From: Rubellimicrobium rubrum
Lineage (GTDB): Bacteria; Pseudomonadota; Alphaproteobacteria; Rhodobacterales; Rhodobacteraceae
Reading direction: 5' to 3'
Length of the DNA: 64,000 nt
NCBI RefSeq assembly: GCF_006152115.1
Contig: NZ_VDFU01000012.1
Location: 1 to 64,000, forward strand
Shown here: positions 52,542-62,574 of the stretch, piece after piece
Position numbering within the stretch: the stretch's first letter is position 1
How the letters are laid out: the number at the start of each line of letters is the position of its first letter
Program-made: the position numbers and the translations under genes
Notes under the pieces: generated by a model
The model's database searches: none
Told to the model about the DNA's origin: nothing
The model's input: the letters and a program-made list of their open reading frames with translations, nothing else

Positions 52542-53564
52542 TCAGCGGCGGCCCCGTGTCACCGTCCGGCCACTGGACCGCGGCGGCGGCCCAGGCCGCG
52601 CCTTCACGGGTTGCGCCGCGTGCAGCAGCTTGAAGCCTGCGTTGCCGCCGATCTCCTGCACGTTGCGGAACAACTCGGCCAGCGCGGCCTCGTAAGGCAG
52701 GTGCCGGTTGGCCACGAGCCAGAGTTGCCCCGACGGCGTGAGCGCCTTGGCCGCCGCCTGGATGAAGGCCAGGCCCAGTTCCGGTTCCGGCCGCCGCCCG
52801 ACATGGAAGGGCGGGTTCATCACGATCCCATCATAGGGCCCGCGCACCCCGTGTCGGGCGTCCTCCCACAGGAACCGCGCCCGTTCGTCTTTGACGTTGA
52901 GCCGCGCGCAATCCAGCGCGAGCCGTTCGGCCTCGATCAGGTCCAGGCTTTCCACGCCGTCGCGCGCCAGCGCGGCCAACGCCAGAACTCCGATCCCGGC
53001 CCCAAAATCCGCCATGCGACGAGGCAGCTTGGGCGGCAGCGCCTCGGTCAGCATGAGCGAGGCCCGGTCCGCGCCATCGGCGCTGAACACGCCCGGCTGC
53101 GAGAACAGGCCATCCGGCCCCTGAACCGGCCCCTCCAGAGCCCAGTCCTCAAAGCCCGGCCCGCCCTGGAACCAGAACAGCCGCCCATGCCCTTGGGTCA
53201 GGCCTTCCACGTCCCCGCGCTTCGCCCGCACGTCGCGCCAAAGCGCGTCCACGCCGTCGGTTCGCTGCCCGTCCACGACGACCAGGGAGGCCAGCCGCGC
53301 GGCCTCGGCGATCAGAGCCCGCGCCAGCGCCTTGGAGCGCGGCACGCAGACGACAACGGCCGGGGCGGGCTCGCCCTCATCGACCACGCGGTAGCCCGCG
53401 CCGGCCCAGGCATCCCGGTCCGGGCGGAACGTGTGCTGGATGGTGATCCCTTCGCGCGGCAGCGCGGACAGGTCCATGGCCGCGGGGGGCCGCAGGACGA
53501 GCAGGTCGCCCTCGGGCAGCGAAAGGCCCTCCTCGAGGGCCGTGGCGAGTCGTGAACGGGGCAT
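52542..53564 (-). CDS. class I SAM methyltransferase, RsmC-like
   Basis: 340 residues with a duplicated methyltransferase layout. The active C-terminal half has MADFGAGIGVLALAALA (SAM-binding motif I), ALDCARLNVKDERARFLWED and the catalytic GIVMNPPFHVGR (NPPF). This arrangement is that of RsmC, which makes m2G1207 in 16S rRNA. The N-terminal half lacks the motifs, as usual. Confidence 0.85.
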   Translation of the reverse strand: MPRSRLATALEEGLSLPEGDLLVLRPPAAMDLSALPREGITIQHTFRPDRDAWAGAGYRVVDEGEPAPAVVVCVPRSKALARALIAEAARLASLVVVDGQRTDGVDALWRDVRAKRGDVEGLTQGHGRLFWFQGGPGFEDWALEGPVQGPDGLFSQPGVFSADGADRASLMLTEALPPKLPRRMADFGAGIGVLALAALARDGVESLDLIEAERLALDCARLNVKDERARFLWEDARHGVRGPYDGIVMNPPFHVGRRPEPELGLAFIQAAAKALTPSGQLWLVANRHLPYEAALAELFRNVQEIGGNAGFKLLHAAQPVKARPGPPPRSSGRTVTRGRR

Positions 53565-53582
53565 GAGGTCGGGCCGGGGCCC

Positions 53583-53930
53583 TTATTCCTTTTCCATGGT
53601 GCATTGCAGCGGATGCTGGTGCCGCTGCGCGAAGTCCATGACCAGGGCGACCTTGGTCTCCGCGATCTCGTAGGAATAGACGCCCACCACGGCCAGGCCC
53701 TTCTTGTGGACCATCAGCATCAGGTCGAAGGCCTGGGCATGGCTCATGCCGAAGAACCGCTCCAGCACATGGACCACGAACTCCATGGGCGTGTAATCGT
53801 CATTGAGGATCAGCACCTTGTAAAGGGGCGGACGCTGCGTCTTGGTTCGCGTCTCGAGCTTTACGCCCGTGCCGCCGTCCTGATCCTGGCCGGGCCCGCC
53901 GGCCATGATATGAGCTTGACCCGTGATCAT
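53583..53930 (-). CDS. clpS: ClpAP adaptor ClpS
   Basis: 115 residues, or 107 if started at the Met at 53906. [20 protein letters not shown], then [40 protein letters not shown]: the ClpS fold with the N-degron pocket ([10 protein letters not shown]). Delivers N-end-rule substrates to ClpAP in the cytosol. Confidence 0.97.
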   Translation of the reverse strand: MITGQAHIMAGGPGQDQDGGTGVKLETRTKTQRPPLYKVLILNDDYTPMEFVVHVLERFFGMSHAQAFDLMLMVHKKGLAVVGVYSYEIAETKVALVMDFAQRHQHPLQCTMEKE

Positions 53931-54020
53931 GGGGAGGCTGCCGACCTATCGAGAATGGAATTTCGCACCGCGTGTATATAAGGCCAGAACGCGCACAAGA
54001 AAAGACACGAGGGAGCACCG

Positions 54021-54719
54021 ATGCCGTCCTGGACCATCGGATTCGACGCGGACGACACGCTTTGGCACAATGAACGCTACTTCCGCCTGACGGAGGACCG
54101 CTTCGCCGAACTGCTGTCCGAGCATATGGAGGGCACCGACCTGCCGGCCCGCCTGCTGGAGGCCGAGCGGCGGAACCTCGGGATCTATGGCTTCGGAATC
54201 AAGGGGTTCGTGCTGTCCATGATCGAGACCGCCATCGAGGCGACCTCTGGCCGGGTGCCCGCCAGCGTCATCGCCGAGATCCTGGCGATGGGGCGCGACA
54301 TGCTGGCGCATCCCATCGACCTGCTCCCCCATGCCCGCGAGGCCGTCGAAGCCGCCGCGCAGGAGGGGGAGGTGGTGCTCATCACCAAGGGCGACCTCCT
54401 CGACCAGGAACGCAAGCTGGCGCAGTCGGGCCTGGGCGAGATGTTCGACGCCGTGGAAATCGTGAGCGACAAGACCCCCGCCACCTATCTGCGGATCTTT
54501 GCACGGCACGGGGCGCGGCATTCCATGATGATCGGCAACTCGCTCAAGTCGGATGTCATTCCGGCGCTGGCGGCCGGCGCCTGGGGGGTGCATGTGCCGC
54601 ATGGCACCACCTGGGCACTCGAAGTGGCCGAGCCCCCGCAGGAGCACCCCCGATTCCGCGAGATTAGGTCCCTGGCCGAGTTGCCAAGCCTCCTTGGGCA
54701 ACTTGGCGGCCACCCCTGA
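54021..54719 (+). CDS. HAD-superfamily hydrolase
   Basis: 232 residues. Motif I GFDADDTLWHNERYF (DxDxT), motif II VLITKGD, motif III/IV DKTPATYLRIFAR and SMMIGNSLKSDVIPALAAG. A four-helix cap follows motif I. Cytosolic phosphatase of the HAD subfamily I; substrate unknown. Confidence 0.9.
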   Translation: MPSWTIGFDADDTLWHNERYFRLTEDRFAELLSEHMEGTDLPARLLEAERRNLGIYGFGIKGFVLSMIETAIEATSGRVPASVIAEILAMGRDMLAHPIDLLPHAREAVEAAAQEGEVVLITKGDLLDQERKLAQSGLGEMFDAVEIVSDKTPATYLRIFARHGARHSMMIGNSLKSDVIPALAAGAWGVHVPHGTTWALEVAEPPQEHPRFREIRSLAELPSLLGQLGGHP

Positions 54720-54963
54720 GGCAGCGCGGCCACAGGTGACATTCCTTTTCACCGGGAGGATCGGTCGCGCGCCGGCCCGGACCCCGCCCCTAGTGGGAGT
54801 CGCGCGCGCCGAGCGCAACAGCTTGTGCAAAATATTGCGTGAGCCATTCCGGCCCCTTGCGCAAGACGCTTTTTCCGCACGCCGCCGCATGCTATTGTTC
54901 ACGAACATAAGAGGTGGACGGGCATGCATCCGTCCCCCAGGGGCTGAAAAAGGGGCAGAGACC

Positions 54964-56373
54964 ATGGGCAGTCGTTTCGGGCGGTCAGCCTGGCTGGCGT
55001 TCATCATACTTGCGCATGTTCTGGGCGCCGCCGCGGCCAAGGCCGCGCCGTTCGCGGCGTTCGTGATGGACGCGCGAACAGGCCAGATCTTCTACGAAGA
55101 GAATGCGGAAACCCCGCTGCACCCGGCCTCTCTCACCAAGATGATGACGCTCTACCTCGCCTTCCAGGCGATCCAGCAGGGCGAGATCACCCTCGACACC
55201 GAGGTACGCATCCCCGCCGACGCCGCCGACGAGCCGCCCTCGCGCCTGGGTCTGCGCGAAGGGCAGACGATCCGGATGCGCTACCTGCTCCGCGCCGCCG
55301 CCGTGAAGTCCGCCAACGACGCCGCCATGGCCATCGGCTATGCCCTGGGCGGCTCGCGCGAGGGCTTCGCCGCCCGCATGAACGCTATGGCGCAGGCCAT
55401 GGGCATGAACCAGACCCACTTCATGAACGCGAACGGGCTGACCCAGGACGGCCATTATTCGACCGCCCGGGACATGAGCATCCTGGGCCGCCACCTCGTC
55501 TATGACTTCCCCCAGTATTACAACCTGTTCTCCCGCCGCAGCGCCGATGCGGGCATGGCCCAGGTGAACAACACCAACCGCCGGTTCCTCGACGCCTATG
55601 AGGGCGCGGACGGCATCAAGACCGGGTTCACCAACGCGGCCGGCTACAACCTCACCGCATCGGCCCAGCGCGGCGACGTGCGCATCATCGCGACCGTCTT
55701 CGGCGGCACCTCCACCGCCGACCGCAACGCCCGCGTGAGCCGCCTTCTCGACCTCGGCTTCGCCCATGCCCCGGCCGGCGCCCAGGTCGTGATGGTCGAT
55801 CCGCCTGTCATCACCGCCAGCGACGTGACCGCGGTCGCGGCCAACACCAACGCCGCACCGACGATGCCCGCCCCTGTCGAAGGCGCCCGCGTGAGCGGCC
55901 CGATCGAGACTTCGCTGCGTCCCCAGCCACGTCCAGGCTCCACGGTGGTGGCCTTTGCTTCGGCGGTGAAGGAGGAGGAGATCGAGGGTGCTCTGGCCGA
56001 GGCCCTGGCCATGCCCCAGCCCGTCTCGGACCTGCCGGCCGAGATCATCATGACCGCCGCCGCCATCAGGCCCGAAGCCGCTCCGCTGCTGGAGCCCGAG
56101 CCCGAGGTCGTGACCCGGCTGTCCACCTCTGGCGGGTCGCTCTGGGGCATCAACCTGGGCAGCTTTCCGTCGCGCGATTCGGCCGAGCGGGCGCTGATCC
56201 GCGTGGCCCTGGCCGAGTCCACCACGCTTGACGGTGGTCTCCGCCGGGTGATCCAGCGCTCGGGCGGCTTCGACGCCAACGTCATCGGCCTGACCCGCGA
56301 CGAGGCCGACCTCGCCTGCCGCCGGCTGCAGGCGCGGGGCACCACCTGCTTCATGGTCGGCACCGAGGAGTGA
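54964..56373 (+). CDS. D-alanyl-D-alanine carboxypeptidase (PBP5-like) with SPOR domain
   Basis: 469 residues from ATG 54964. Signal peptide to about residue 28 (AAAKAAPFAA). SxxK in HPASLTKMMTLY, SxN in KSANDAAMAI and KTG in GIKTGFTNAAGY are intact. A Pro-rich linker leads to a C-terminal SPOR-type domain (GINLGSFPSRDSAERALIRV, VIGLTRDEADLACRRLQARG). It trims the terminal D-Ala of peptidoglycan peptides in the periplasm, and the SPOR domain targets denuded glycan at the septum. Confidence 0.95.
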   Translation: MGSRFGRSAWLAFIILAHVLGAAAAKAAPFAAFVMDARTGQIFYEENAETPLHPASLTKMMTLYLAFQAIQQGEITLDTEVRIPADAADEPPSRLGLREGQTIRMRYLLRAAAVKSANDAAMAIGYALGGSREGFAARMNAMAQAMGMNQTHFMNANGLTQDGHYSTARDMSILGRHLVYDFPQYYNLFSRRSADAGMAQVNNTNRRFLDAYEGADGIKTGFTNAAGYNLTASAQRGDVRIIATVFGGTSTADRNARVSRLLDLGFAHAPAGAQVVMVDPPVITASDVTAVAANTNAAPTMPAPVEGARVSGPIETSLRPQPRPGSTVVAFASAVKEEEIEGALAEALAMPQPVSDLPAEIIMTAAAIRPEAAPLLEPEPEVVTRLSTSGGSLWGINLGSFPSRDSAERALIRVALAESTTLDGGLRRVIQRSGGFDANVIGLTRDEADLACRRLQARGTTCFMVGTEE

Positions 56374-56418
56374 GAAGGCGCCCGGACCGTCCGGGCTTGC
56401 CAAGCGTCCAACGGATCA

Positions 56419-56440
56419 AAGGGGGCCTGCGGGCCCCCTT
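56419..56440. terminator. bidirectional intrinsic terminator
   Basis: AAGGGGGCC-TGCG-GGCCCCCTT, a perfect 9-bp stem with a 4-base loop between the convergent carboxypeptidase gene and yejF. T-runs are short, so strength is uncertain. Confidence 0.7.
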
Positions 56441-56442
56441 CC

Positions 56443-58074
56443 CTATTCCGCGGCTTGCACGACCGGAAAAGCCGCTGCCATCAGCGTGCGGGTATAGTCG
56501 GTCCGGGGGCTGCCAAAGACCTCGACCGCCGGCCCCGCCTCCACCACGTCGCCGTCCTTCATGACCATCACGCGGTGCGCCATGGCGCGGATCACCTTGA
56601 GGTCATGGCTGATGAACAGGAACGCGAGCCCGTGCTTCTGCTGCAGCCCCCGCAGGAGCTGAACGATCTGGACCTGCACCGTCATGTCGAGAGCGGAGGT
56701 CGGCTCGTCCAGGACCATCAGGCGCGGCTTCAGGATCAGGGCCCGCGCGATGGCGATGCGCTGGCGCTGCCCGCCCGAGAATTCGTGCGGGTAGCGATCC
56801 ATGGTGGCGGGGTCGAGGCCGACCTCGCGCATGACCTCGGTGACCATCTCGCGCCGGTTCCGGCCCGGTTCCATCCCATGGACGCCAAGCCCCTCGGCGA
56901 TGATCTCGCCCACCGTCATCCGGGGGCTCAGCGATCCGAAGGGGTCTTGGAAGACGATCTGCATCTCGCGGCGGAGGGGACGCATGTCGCGCTGGCCTAG
57001 CCCCTCGATGTTGCGCCCCAGGAACACGATGCGCCCATCCGTGGCCGGCAGGAGCCGCATCACGGCCAGCGCCAGCGTGGTCTTGCCCGACCCCGACTCG
57101 CCCACGATGCCCAGCGTCTCGCCGGCCCGGACGCTCAGGCTCGCGTCGTTCACCGCCTTGACGTGGCCCACGGTCCGGCGGAGCAGCCCGCGCTGGATCG
57201 GAAACCAGACCCGAAGGTTGCGGGTCTCGGCCACCGTCTCGGCGTTGGCGACGACAGGGGCCGGCAACCCCGTCTGTTCGGCCGCCAGCAGCTTACGGGT
57301 GTAGGGATGCTGGGGATTGGCGAACAGTTGCGCCGCCGGTCCCTGCTCCACGATCAGCCCGCCCTGCATGACGCAGACCCGGTCGGCGATCTTGCGGACG
57401 ATGCTCAGGTCATGGGTGATGAACAGCATCGACAGCTTCTCGTCGCGCTTCAGATCGGCGAGCAGATCAAGGATCTGGGCCTGGATCGTCACATCGAGAG
57501 CGGTCGTGGGCTCGTCCGCGATCAGCAGCTCGGGCCCGTTGGCCAGCGCCATGGCGATCATGACGCGCTGCCGCTGCCCGCCCGACAACTGGTGCGGATA
57601 GGCGCCCAACCGGTCCTCGGGGTTGCGGATGCCCACGCGGGTCAGCAGGTCCACGATCCGCGCCCGCACGGCGTCGCCCCGCAGCCCTTGGTGAAGCTCG
57701 ATGGACTCGCGCAGCTGCCGCTCGATGGTGTGGAGCGGGTTGAGGGAGGTCATCGGCTCTTGGAAGATGAAGCTGATGTCGTTGCCCCGCACCCGCCGCA
57801 ACTCGCGCTCGGGCGCGCCGACCATCTCGCGGCCCTCGTAGCGGACCGACCCCTCGACCCGGGCGTTGTCCCCCAGAAGCTGCACCGTGGACAGCGCGGT
57901 GACGGACTTGCCCGACCCCGACTCTCCCACCAGGGCGACAGTTTCGCCCCGGTTGACGGCAAAGCTCACGCCCTTGACGGCATGGACGAGTCCGCCGTCC
58001 TGGGCAAAGCGCACATGGAGGTCGGCGACCTGAAGGACGGGCTCGCCCACGGGTCCGCGCGTCGGCGCATTCAT
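56443..58074 (-). CDS. yejF: ABC transporter with two ATP-binding domains (YejF-like)
   Basis: 543 residues from ATG 58074. Two complete nucleotide-binding domains: Walker A GESGSGKS at 50-57 and a second GESGSGKT in the C-terminal half; signature sequences LSGGQRQRVMIAMAL and FSGGQRQRIAIARAL; Walker B LLIADEPTTALD and LMVLDEPTSALD. It energises the peptide (microcin C-type) importer formed with YejB and YejE. Start overlaps the yejE stop by 4 bases. Confidence 0.95.
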   Translation of the reverse strand: MNAPTRGPVGEPVLQVADLHVRFAQDGGLVHAVKGVSFAVNRGETVALVGESGSGKSVTALSTVQLLGDNARVEGSVRYEGREMVGAPERELRRVRGNDISFIFQEPMTSLNPLHTIERQLRESIELHQGLRGDAVRARIVDLLTRVGIRNPEDRLGAYPHQLSGGQRQRVMIAMALANGPELLIADEPTTALDVTIQAQILDLLADLKRDEKLSMLFITHDLSIVRKIADRVCVMQGGLIVEQGPAAQLFANPQHPYTRKLLAAEQTGLPAPVVANAETVAETRNLRVWFPIQRGLLRRTVGHVKAVNDASLSVRAGETLGIVGESGSGKTTLALAVMRLLPATDGRIVFLGRNIEGLGQRDMRPLRREMQIVFQDPFGSLSPRMTVGEIIAEGLGVHGMEPGRNRREMVTEVMREVGLDPATMDRYPHEFSGGQRQRIAIARALILKPRLMVLDEPTSALDMTVQVQIVQLLRGLQQKHGLAFLFISHDLKVIRAMAHRVMVMKDGDVVEAGPAVEVFGSPRTDYTRTLMAAAFPVVQAAE

Positions 58075-59306
58075 CGGAACGTCTTTCTGGGGTCGAAGGC
58101 GTCGCGCACGCCTTCGAAGATGAAGACCAGGAGCGCCAGCATGATCGCAAACGTGAAGAAGGCCGTGAAGCCGAGCCACGGCGCCTGCAGGTTCTGCTTG
58201 GCCTGCAGCGACAACTCGCCCAGCGACGGCGCCGAGGACGGCAGCCCGTAGCCCAGGAAGTCGAGGCCCGCGAGCGTCCCGATGGCCCCGGTCACGAGGA
58301 AGGGCAGCATCGTCACCGTCGCGACCATGGCGTTGGGCAGCAGGTGCCGGAACATGATCGTGCCGTTCGACACGCCCAAGGCCCGCGCCGCGCGCACGTA
58401 TTCGAAGTTGCGCGCCCGCAGGAACTCGGCCCGCACGACGCCGACCAGAGCGGGCCAGCCGAACAGGATGGTGAGTCCCACGAGCAGCCAAAAGCTTCGC
58501 CCCAGGATCGCGAAGACGATGATGATCACGTACAACGACGGCGTCCCGGACCAGATCTCGATGACCCGCTGGAAGATCAGGTCCGTCCAACCCCCGAAGA
58601 ACCCCTGGAGCGCCCCCGCCACGATCCCGATAAGCGAGGCCGCAACCGTCACCATCAGCGCAAAGGCCACGGACAGGCGGAAGCCGTAGATGACCCGCGC
58701 CAGCACGTCGCGCTTGGTATCGTCGGTCCCGAGCCAGTTGTATTGGTCGGGCGGAGAGGGCGCGACGCCCCGCACGTCCACGATGGTGTCGTAGCTATAG
58801 GGAATGAGCGGCCAGATCATCCAGCCTTTCTGGAACTCGGGGTCCTGGATCGTGCCCGCCCGCGCCTGCTCGATGAACCCGTCCGGGTCGTCGAAGCAGT
58901 CCACGAGTCCACCCGTCTCGATCAGGCAGCGGACCTCGGGGTCGGTGTAGGCGGCCTCGGACGGGAAGTCGCCGCCATAGGCCTGCTCGCTGTAGAAGGA
59001 AAAGATCGGCATCCGCAGCTCGCCCCGGTAGCTCACCAGGATGGGCCGGTCGTTGGCCACGAACTCGGCGAAGAGCGAGATCAGGAACAGGACCGAGAAG
59101 ACCACGAGCGACCAGAAGGCCCGCCCGTTGCGCCGGAAGTTGCGCCAGCGGCGCTGGTTCAGGGGCGACAGCCAGGGCCGGCGCGCAGGCGCGAGGGGTG
59201 CTGTGCGCAGCGGCTCGGACAACGGCTCCACGGGCGCGGGCGCCTGCCCCGGCATAGGTTCGGGGATCAGCGGCGGCTGGATGGTGGGTCGGGCGGCGTC
59301 GGTCAT
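58071..59306 (-). CDS. yejE: ABC transporter permease YejE-like
   Basis: 411 residues. A Pro-rich N-terminal tail, a first TM (FWSLVVFSVLFLISLFAEFV), a periplasmic loop of about 120 residues, then five TMs with the BPD permease EAA-loop (VRAARALGVSNGTIMFRHLL-PNAMV). Inner-membrane permease of the dipeptide/oligopeptide type. Three bases behind yejB. Confidence 0.95.
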   Translation of the reverse strand: MTDAARPTIQPPLIPEPMPGQAPAPVEPLSEPLRTAPLAPARRPWLSPLNQRRWRNFRRNGRAFWSLVVFSVLFLISLFAEFVANDRPILVSYRGELRMPIFSFYSEQAYGGDFPSEAAYTDPEVRCLIETGGLVDCFDDPDGFIEQARAGTIQDPEFQKGWMIWPLIPYSYDTIVDVRGVAPSPPDQYNWLGTDDTKRDVLARVIYGFRLSVAFALMVTVAASLIGIVAGALQGFFGGWTDLIFQRVIEIWSGTPSLYVIIIVFAILGRSFWLLVGLTILFGWPALVGVVRAEFLRARNFEYVRAARALGVSNGTIMFRHLLPNAMVATVTMLPFLVTGAIGTLAGLDFLGYGLPSSAPSLGELSLQAKQNLQAPWLGFTAFFTFAIMLALLVFIFEGVRDAFDPRKTFR

Positions 59307-59309
59307 GTC

Positions 59310-60392
59310 TCAGCCCCGGCTTTCGAAGTCGATCCGCGGATCCACGAGGACGTAGGTGATGTCCGAGATGATCCCGATGATGAGGCCCAGGAGCGAAAAG
59401 GCGAACAGCGTGCCGAAGACGATGGGGTAGTCCCGCGCCACCGCCGCCTCGAACCCCAGCCGCCCGAGCCCGTCCAGCGAAAACAGCGTCTCGATGATGA
59501 GGGAGCCCCCGAAGAACACGCCGATGAACAGCGCCGGAAAGCCCGCGATCACGATCAGCATGGCGTTGCGAAAGACGTGGCCGTAGAGCACGCGGCTTTC
59601 CGTCAGTCCCTTGGCGCGCGCCGTCATGACGTACTGCTTCTTGATCTCGTCGAGGAAGCTGTTCTTGGTCAGCAGCGTCAGCGTCGCAAAGGCCGAGATG
59701 GTCGAGGCCAGCACCGGCAGCGCGATGTGCCAGAAGTAGTCCAACACCTTGCCGATCAGCGACAACTCCTCCCAGTTGTCCGAGGTGAGGCCCCGGAGCG
59801 GGAAGATCCGCCAGTACGACCCCCCCGCGAACAGCACGATCAGCAGGATCGCGAACAGGAAGCCCGGAATGGCATAGCCCACGATGATGGCTCCGCTCGT
59901 CCAGGTGTCGAAGCTGGACCCGTCACGGACCGCCTTGCGGATGCCCAGCGGAATCGAGACCAAATAAGCGATCAGCGTGGACCACAGCCCGAGCGTGATG
60001 GACACGGGCATCTTTTCCAGCACCAGGTTCACCACCGTCTCCGACCGGAACCAGGACTCGCCAAAGTCGAAGCGGATATAGTCCCACATCATCGACAGGA
60101 ACCGCTCCAGCGGCGGCTTGTCGAAACCGAACTGCTGTTCAAGCTGGGCGATGAACTCGGGCGGCAGACCCCGCGCGCCGACATAGCCGCTGTCCTCGCC
60201 TCCGCCTGCCTCCTCGATCTCGCTGCCCCCGCCCGAGATGTTCTCGAACACGTCGCCCCGCCCCTCGATCTCGGCGATGATCTGCTCGATCGGGCCGCCG
60301 GGGACGAACTGCACGAGGACGAAGTTGATGATCATGATCCCGAGCAGCGTCGGGATCACGAGCAGGAGACGGCGGAGGATGTAGGCGCCCAA
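59310..60392 (-). CDS. yejB: ABC transporter permease YejB-like
   Basis: 360 residues. First [22 protein letters not shown], then a loop rich in acidic residues, and five further TMs with the EAA-type motif [26 protein letters not shown]. DppB-like, with the PGGP-type loop (FVPGGPIEQ). 17 bases behind yejA. Confidence 0.95.
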   Translation of the reverse strand: MGAYILRRLLLVIPTLLGIMIINFVLVQFVPGGPIEQIIAEIEGRGDVFENISGGGSEIEEAGGGEDSGYVGARGLPPEFIAQLEQQFGFDKPPLERFLSMMWDYIRFDFGESWFRSETVVNLVLEKMPVSITLGLWSTLIAYLVSIPLGIRKAVRDGSSFDTWTSGAIIVGYAIPGFLFAILLIVLFAGGSYWRIFPLRGLTSDNWEELSLIGKVLDYFWHIALPVLASTISAFATLTLLTKNSFLDEIKKQYVMTARAKGLTESRVLYGHVFRNAMLIVIAGFPALFIGVFFGGSLIIETLFSLDGLGRLGFEAAVARDYPIVFGTLFAFSLLGLIIGIISDITYVLVDPRIDFESRG

Positions 60393-60409
60393 GGATTCCT
60401 GGCCTTACC

Positions 60410-62347
60410 TTACTGGAACGCGCCGGCGGTGCGCAGCGCCTCGGCCTTGTCGGCGTTGTACCACCAGAAGTCGAGATAGCCCAGATCATAGGGCGGGAGC
60501 GTCTCGGGATGCTCGAACATGTCGTAATAGGCGACGGTGTAGGAGGCCTTGTACCACTGCGGCACCCAGAACCGCTTGGCCCGCAGCACGCGGTCGAGCG
60601 CATTGACCGCCGTCACCATCGTCTCGCGCGTGTCGGCTGCGACGGCTATCGCGATCAGCCGATCCACTGCCGGGTCCTGCAGACCCATGAGGTTGCGGTT
60701 GCTCTCGGCCGCGCTTTCGGACCCGAACCACTGCTCCAGGCCCGTGGACGGCTCCAGGCTCATCTGGAAGCCCCAGGCCGTCATGTCGAAGTCGCTCTCG
60801 TCGCGCCGCTGCGTCATCTGCGCCGGATCCACGCGGTCGAGCCGGGCATTCACGCCGATCCTCTGCAGGTTCTCCACATAAGGGTTGATGACGCGATCGA
60901 AGGTGGGCGAGTCCTCGAGGATCACCACGTCTAGGGTCTGCCCGTCTTTGCGGCGCACCCCATCATCGCCCACGATCCAGCCGGCTTCGTCGAGAAGCTG
61001 AGACGCCTGCCGGATATTGCCGCGGTCGGCCTGCCGCTCGGGGCTGGAGACCGGGGGCACGACCGCTTCCTCGGTCAGGATCGATGCATCGAGCAGCCCC
61101 TCGTCCACCAGCGGCTGCAACAGCGCGACCTCCCCTTCCGAGGGGGCTCCCTGCGCCATCAGCTCGGATTCGTTCCAAAACCCGACAGTCCGGGTGTACA
61201 GGTCGTAGAACAGCGTCTCGTTCGACCATTCGAAGTTGAACATCAGGCCTAGCGCCTCGCGGACCCGGGGGTCCTGGAACGTCTCGCGGCGCAGGTTGAA
61301 GACGAAGGATTGCGCGACCGGCAGGCCGCCGTTGGGAAGCTCGCCCTTGAACACCCAGCCCTGCTCCAGAGCCGGAAAATTGTACCCCGTCGCCCAGAGG
61401 AGCGAGGAGTTCTCCACGCGGAAGGTGTATTCCCCGGCCTTGAACGCCTCGAAGGCGACGTTCGAGTCGGCGAAGTACTCGACCCGGATGCGGTCGAAAT
61501 TGTTGCGACCGACATTGATCGGCAGGTTCTTCCCCCAGTAATCGGGGTTGCGTCCGATGAGGATGCGGCGGCTGAAGTCGAAGTTCTCGACCATATAGGG
61601 CCCCGAGCCCAGCAACGGTTGGTCGCTCGGTTCATCGAGCCGCTGGCCCGTTTCCTCGAACCAGGCCTTGGAGAGGACCGACAGCCCCCCCGCAAGCCCG
61701 ATCCGGTCACGCATCGGCGCATCATCCGCAAAGGTGAACCGGATGCGGTGGGGATCGAGGACCTCGACGTTCGAGACCATCCCTCCCGCCGCAAGGCGAT
61801 AGGACTCCAGCCCCTGCTCCATGAACAGGTCGTGCGAGAACTTCACGTCCTCGGCCGTCAGCGGCGAGCCATCCGCGAAGCGCGCCTCGGGCCGCAGGGT
61901 GAAGATCACCCAGGACAGGTCCTCGGGGTATTCCATGGACGAGCAGATCAGGCAGTAAAGCGATGTCGGGTCGTCCGCCGTGGAGGTCAGGATCGACTCG
62001 ACGCCGTAGGCGCCGTAAGCCGTCGCGCCGCCCGCGATGGTGAACGGGTTGAAGCTGTCAAAGGTCCCCTCGGCCGCGATGGCGATCTCGCCGCCTTTGG
62101 GCGCGTCGGGGTTGACGTAATCCAGCACGAAATCAGGCTCGGGGTACTTCAGCTCCCCGAAGAAGTTGTACCCATGCGACACGATCGTCCCGCCTTCGCC
62201 CGGAGCGGTGGCCGCAGCCTCGGTGGGGGCGGCCTCCTGCGAGCGCGCCTCATGGGCCCAGAGAGCCCCGGCCAAGGCCAGCAGGCTCAGCACGAGCCGC
62301 GGCGCCGGGGCGGGCCGCGTCAGGGCGAGGGTCCGGGTCTGGGGCAT
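60410..62347 (-). CDS. yejA: periplasmic oligopeptide-binding protein YejA-like
   Basis: 645 residues. Signal peptide LVLSLLALAGALWAHEARSQ (cleavage near 36). SBP_bac_5 fold: LKYPEPDFVLDYVNPDAPKG, GTFDSFNPFTIAG, FTLRPEARFADGSPLTAEDV, and a closing WVPQWYKASYTVAYYDMFEH. Binds the substrate for YejBEF. First gene of the minus-strand yejABEF operon. Confidence 0.95.
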   Translation of the reverse strand: MPQTRTLALTRPAPAPRLVLSLLALAGALWAHEARSQEAAPTEAAATAPGEGGTIVSHGYNFFGELKYPEPDFVLDYVNPDAPKGGEIAIAAEGTFDSFNPFTIAGGATAYGAYGVESILTSTADDPTSLYCLICSSMEYPEDLSWVIFTLRPEARFADGSPLTAEDVKFSHDLFMEQGLESYRLAAGGMVSNVEVLDPHRIRFTFADDAPMRDRIGLAGGLSVLSKAWFEETGQRLDEPSDQPLLGSGPYMVENFDFSRRILIGRNPDYWGKNLPINVGRNNFDRIRVEYFADSNVAFEAFKAGEYTFRVENSSLLWATGYNFPALEQGWVFKGELPNGGLPVAQSFVFNLRRETFQDPRVREALGLMFNFEWSNETLFYDLYTRTVGFWNESELMAQGAPSEGEVALLQPLVDEGLLDASILTEEAVVPPVSSPERQADRGNIRQASQLLDEAGWIVGDDGVRRKDGQTLDVVILEDSPTFDRVINPYVENLQRIGVNARLDRVDPAQMTQRRDESDFDMTAWGFQMSLEPSTGLEQWFGSESAAESNRNLMGLQDPAVDRLIAIAVAADTRETMVTAVNALDRVLRAKRFWVPQWYKASYTVAYYDMFEHPETLPPYDLGYLDFWWYNADKAEALRTAGAFQ

Positions 62348-62513
62348 GCAGGCTCCTCCTGAGGGGAAAGCGGGCGTGAACGACTGCCCGCCATAGTGCG
62401 GCCCAGTGCCGGGGATTCAAGTTTATTGTGCGTGATCAACCTGTGGGCTGGCCGTGATGAACGGGCTCGAAAGGCGCCACGAGATCACAGGCCCGGCACC
62501 CCCGACAAAAGCA

Positions 62514-62546
62514 AAGGACCACGCCTCGGCTGGAGGCGCGGCCCTT
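62514..62546 (-). terminator. intrinsic terminator of the cytochrome c gene
   Basis: On the minus strand AAGGGCCGCGCCTC-CAGCC-GAGGCGTGGTCCTT (with two G-U type mismatches) is followed by TGCTTTTG, about 30 bases after the cytochrome gene stop. Confidence 0.65.
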
Positions 62547-62574
62547 GGGATGCCGTCTGTGCGTCGGGCCTGAC

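Noticed and set aside
56443-58590. Starting the YejF-like protein upstream at 58590
   Set aside because: The additional 172 codons are Arg/His-rich shadow text inside yejE. ATG 58074 starts just before the first ATP-binding domain and overlaps the yejE stop by 4 bases.
58344-60479. 711-codon open frame on the plus strand
   Set aside because: Antisense to yejE and yejB. Composition is Arg/Asp/His-rich, typical of shadow frames in GC-rich DNA.
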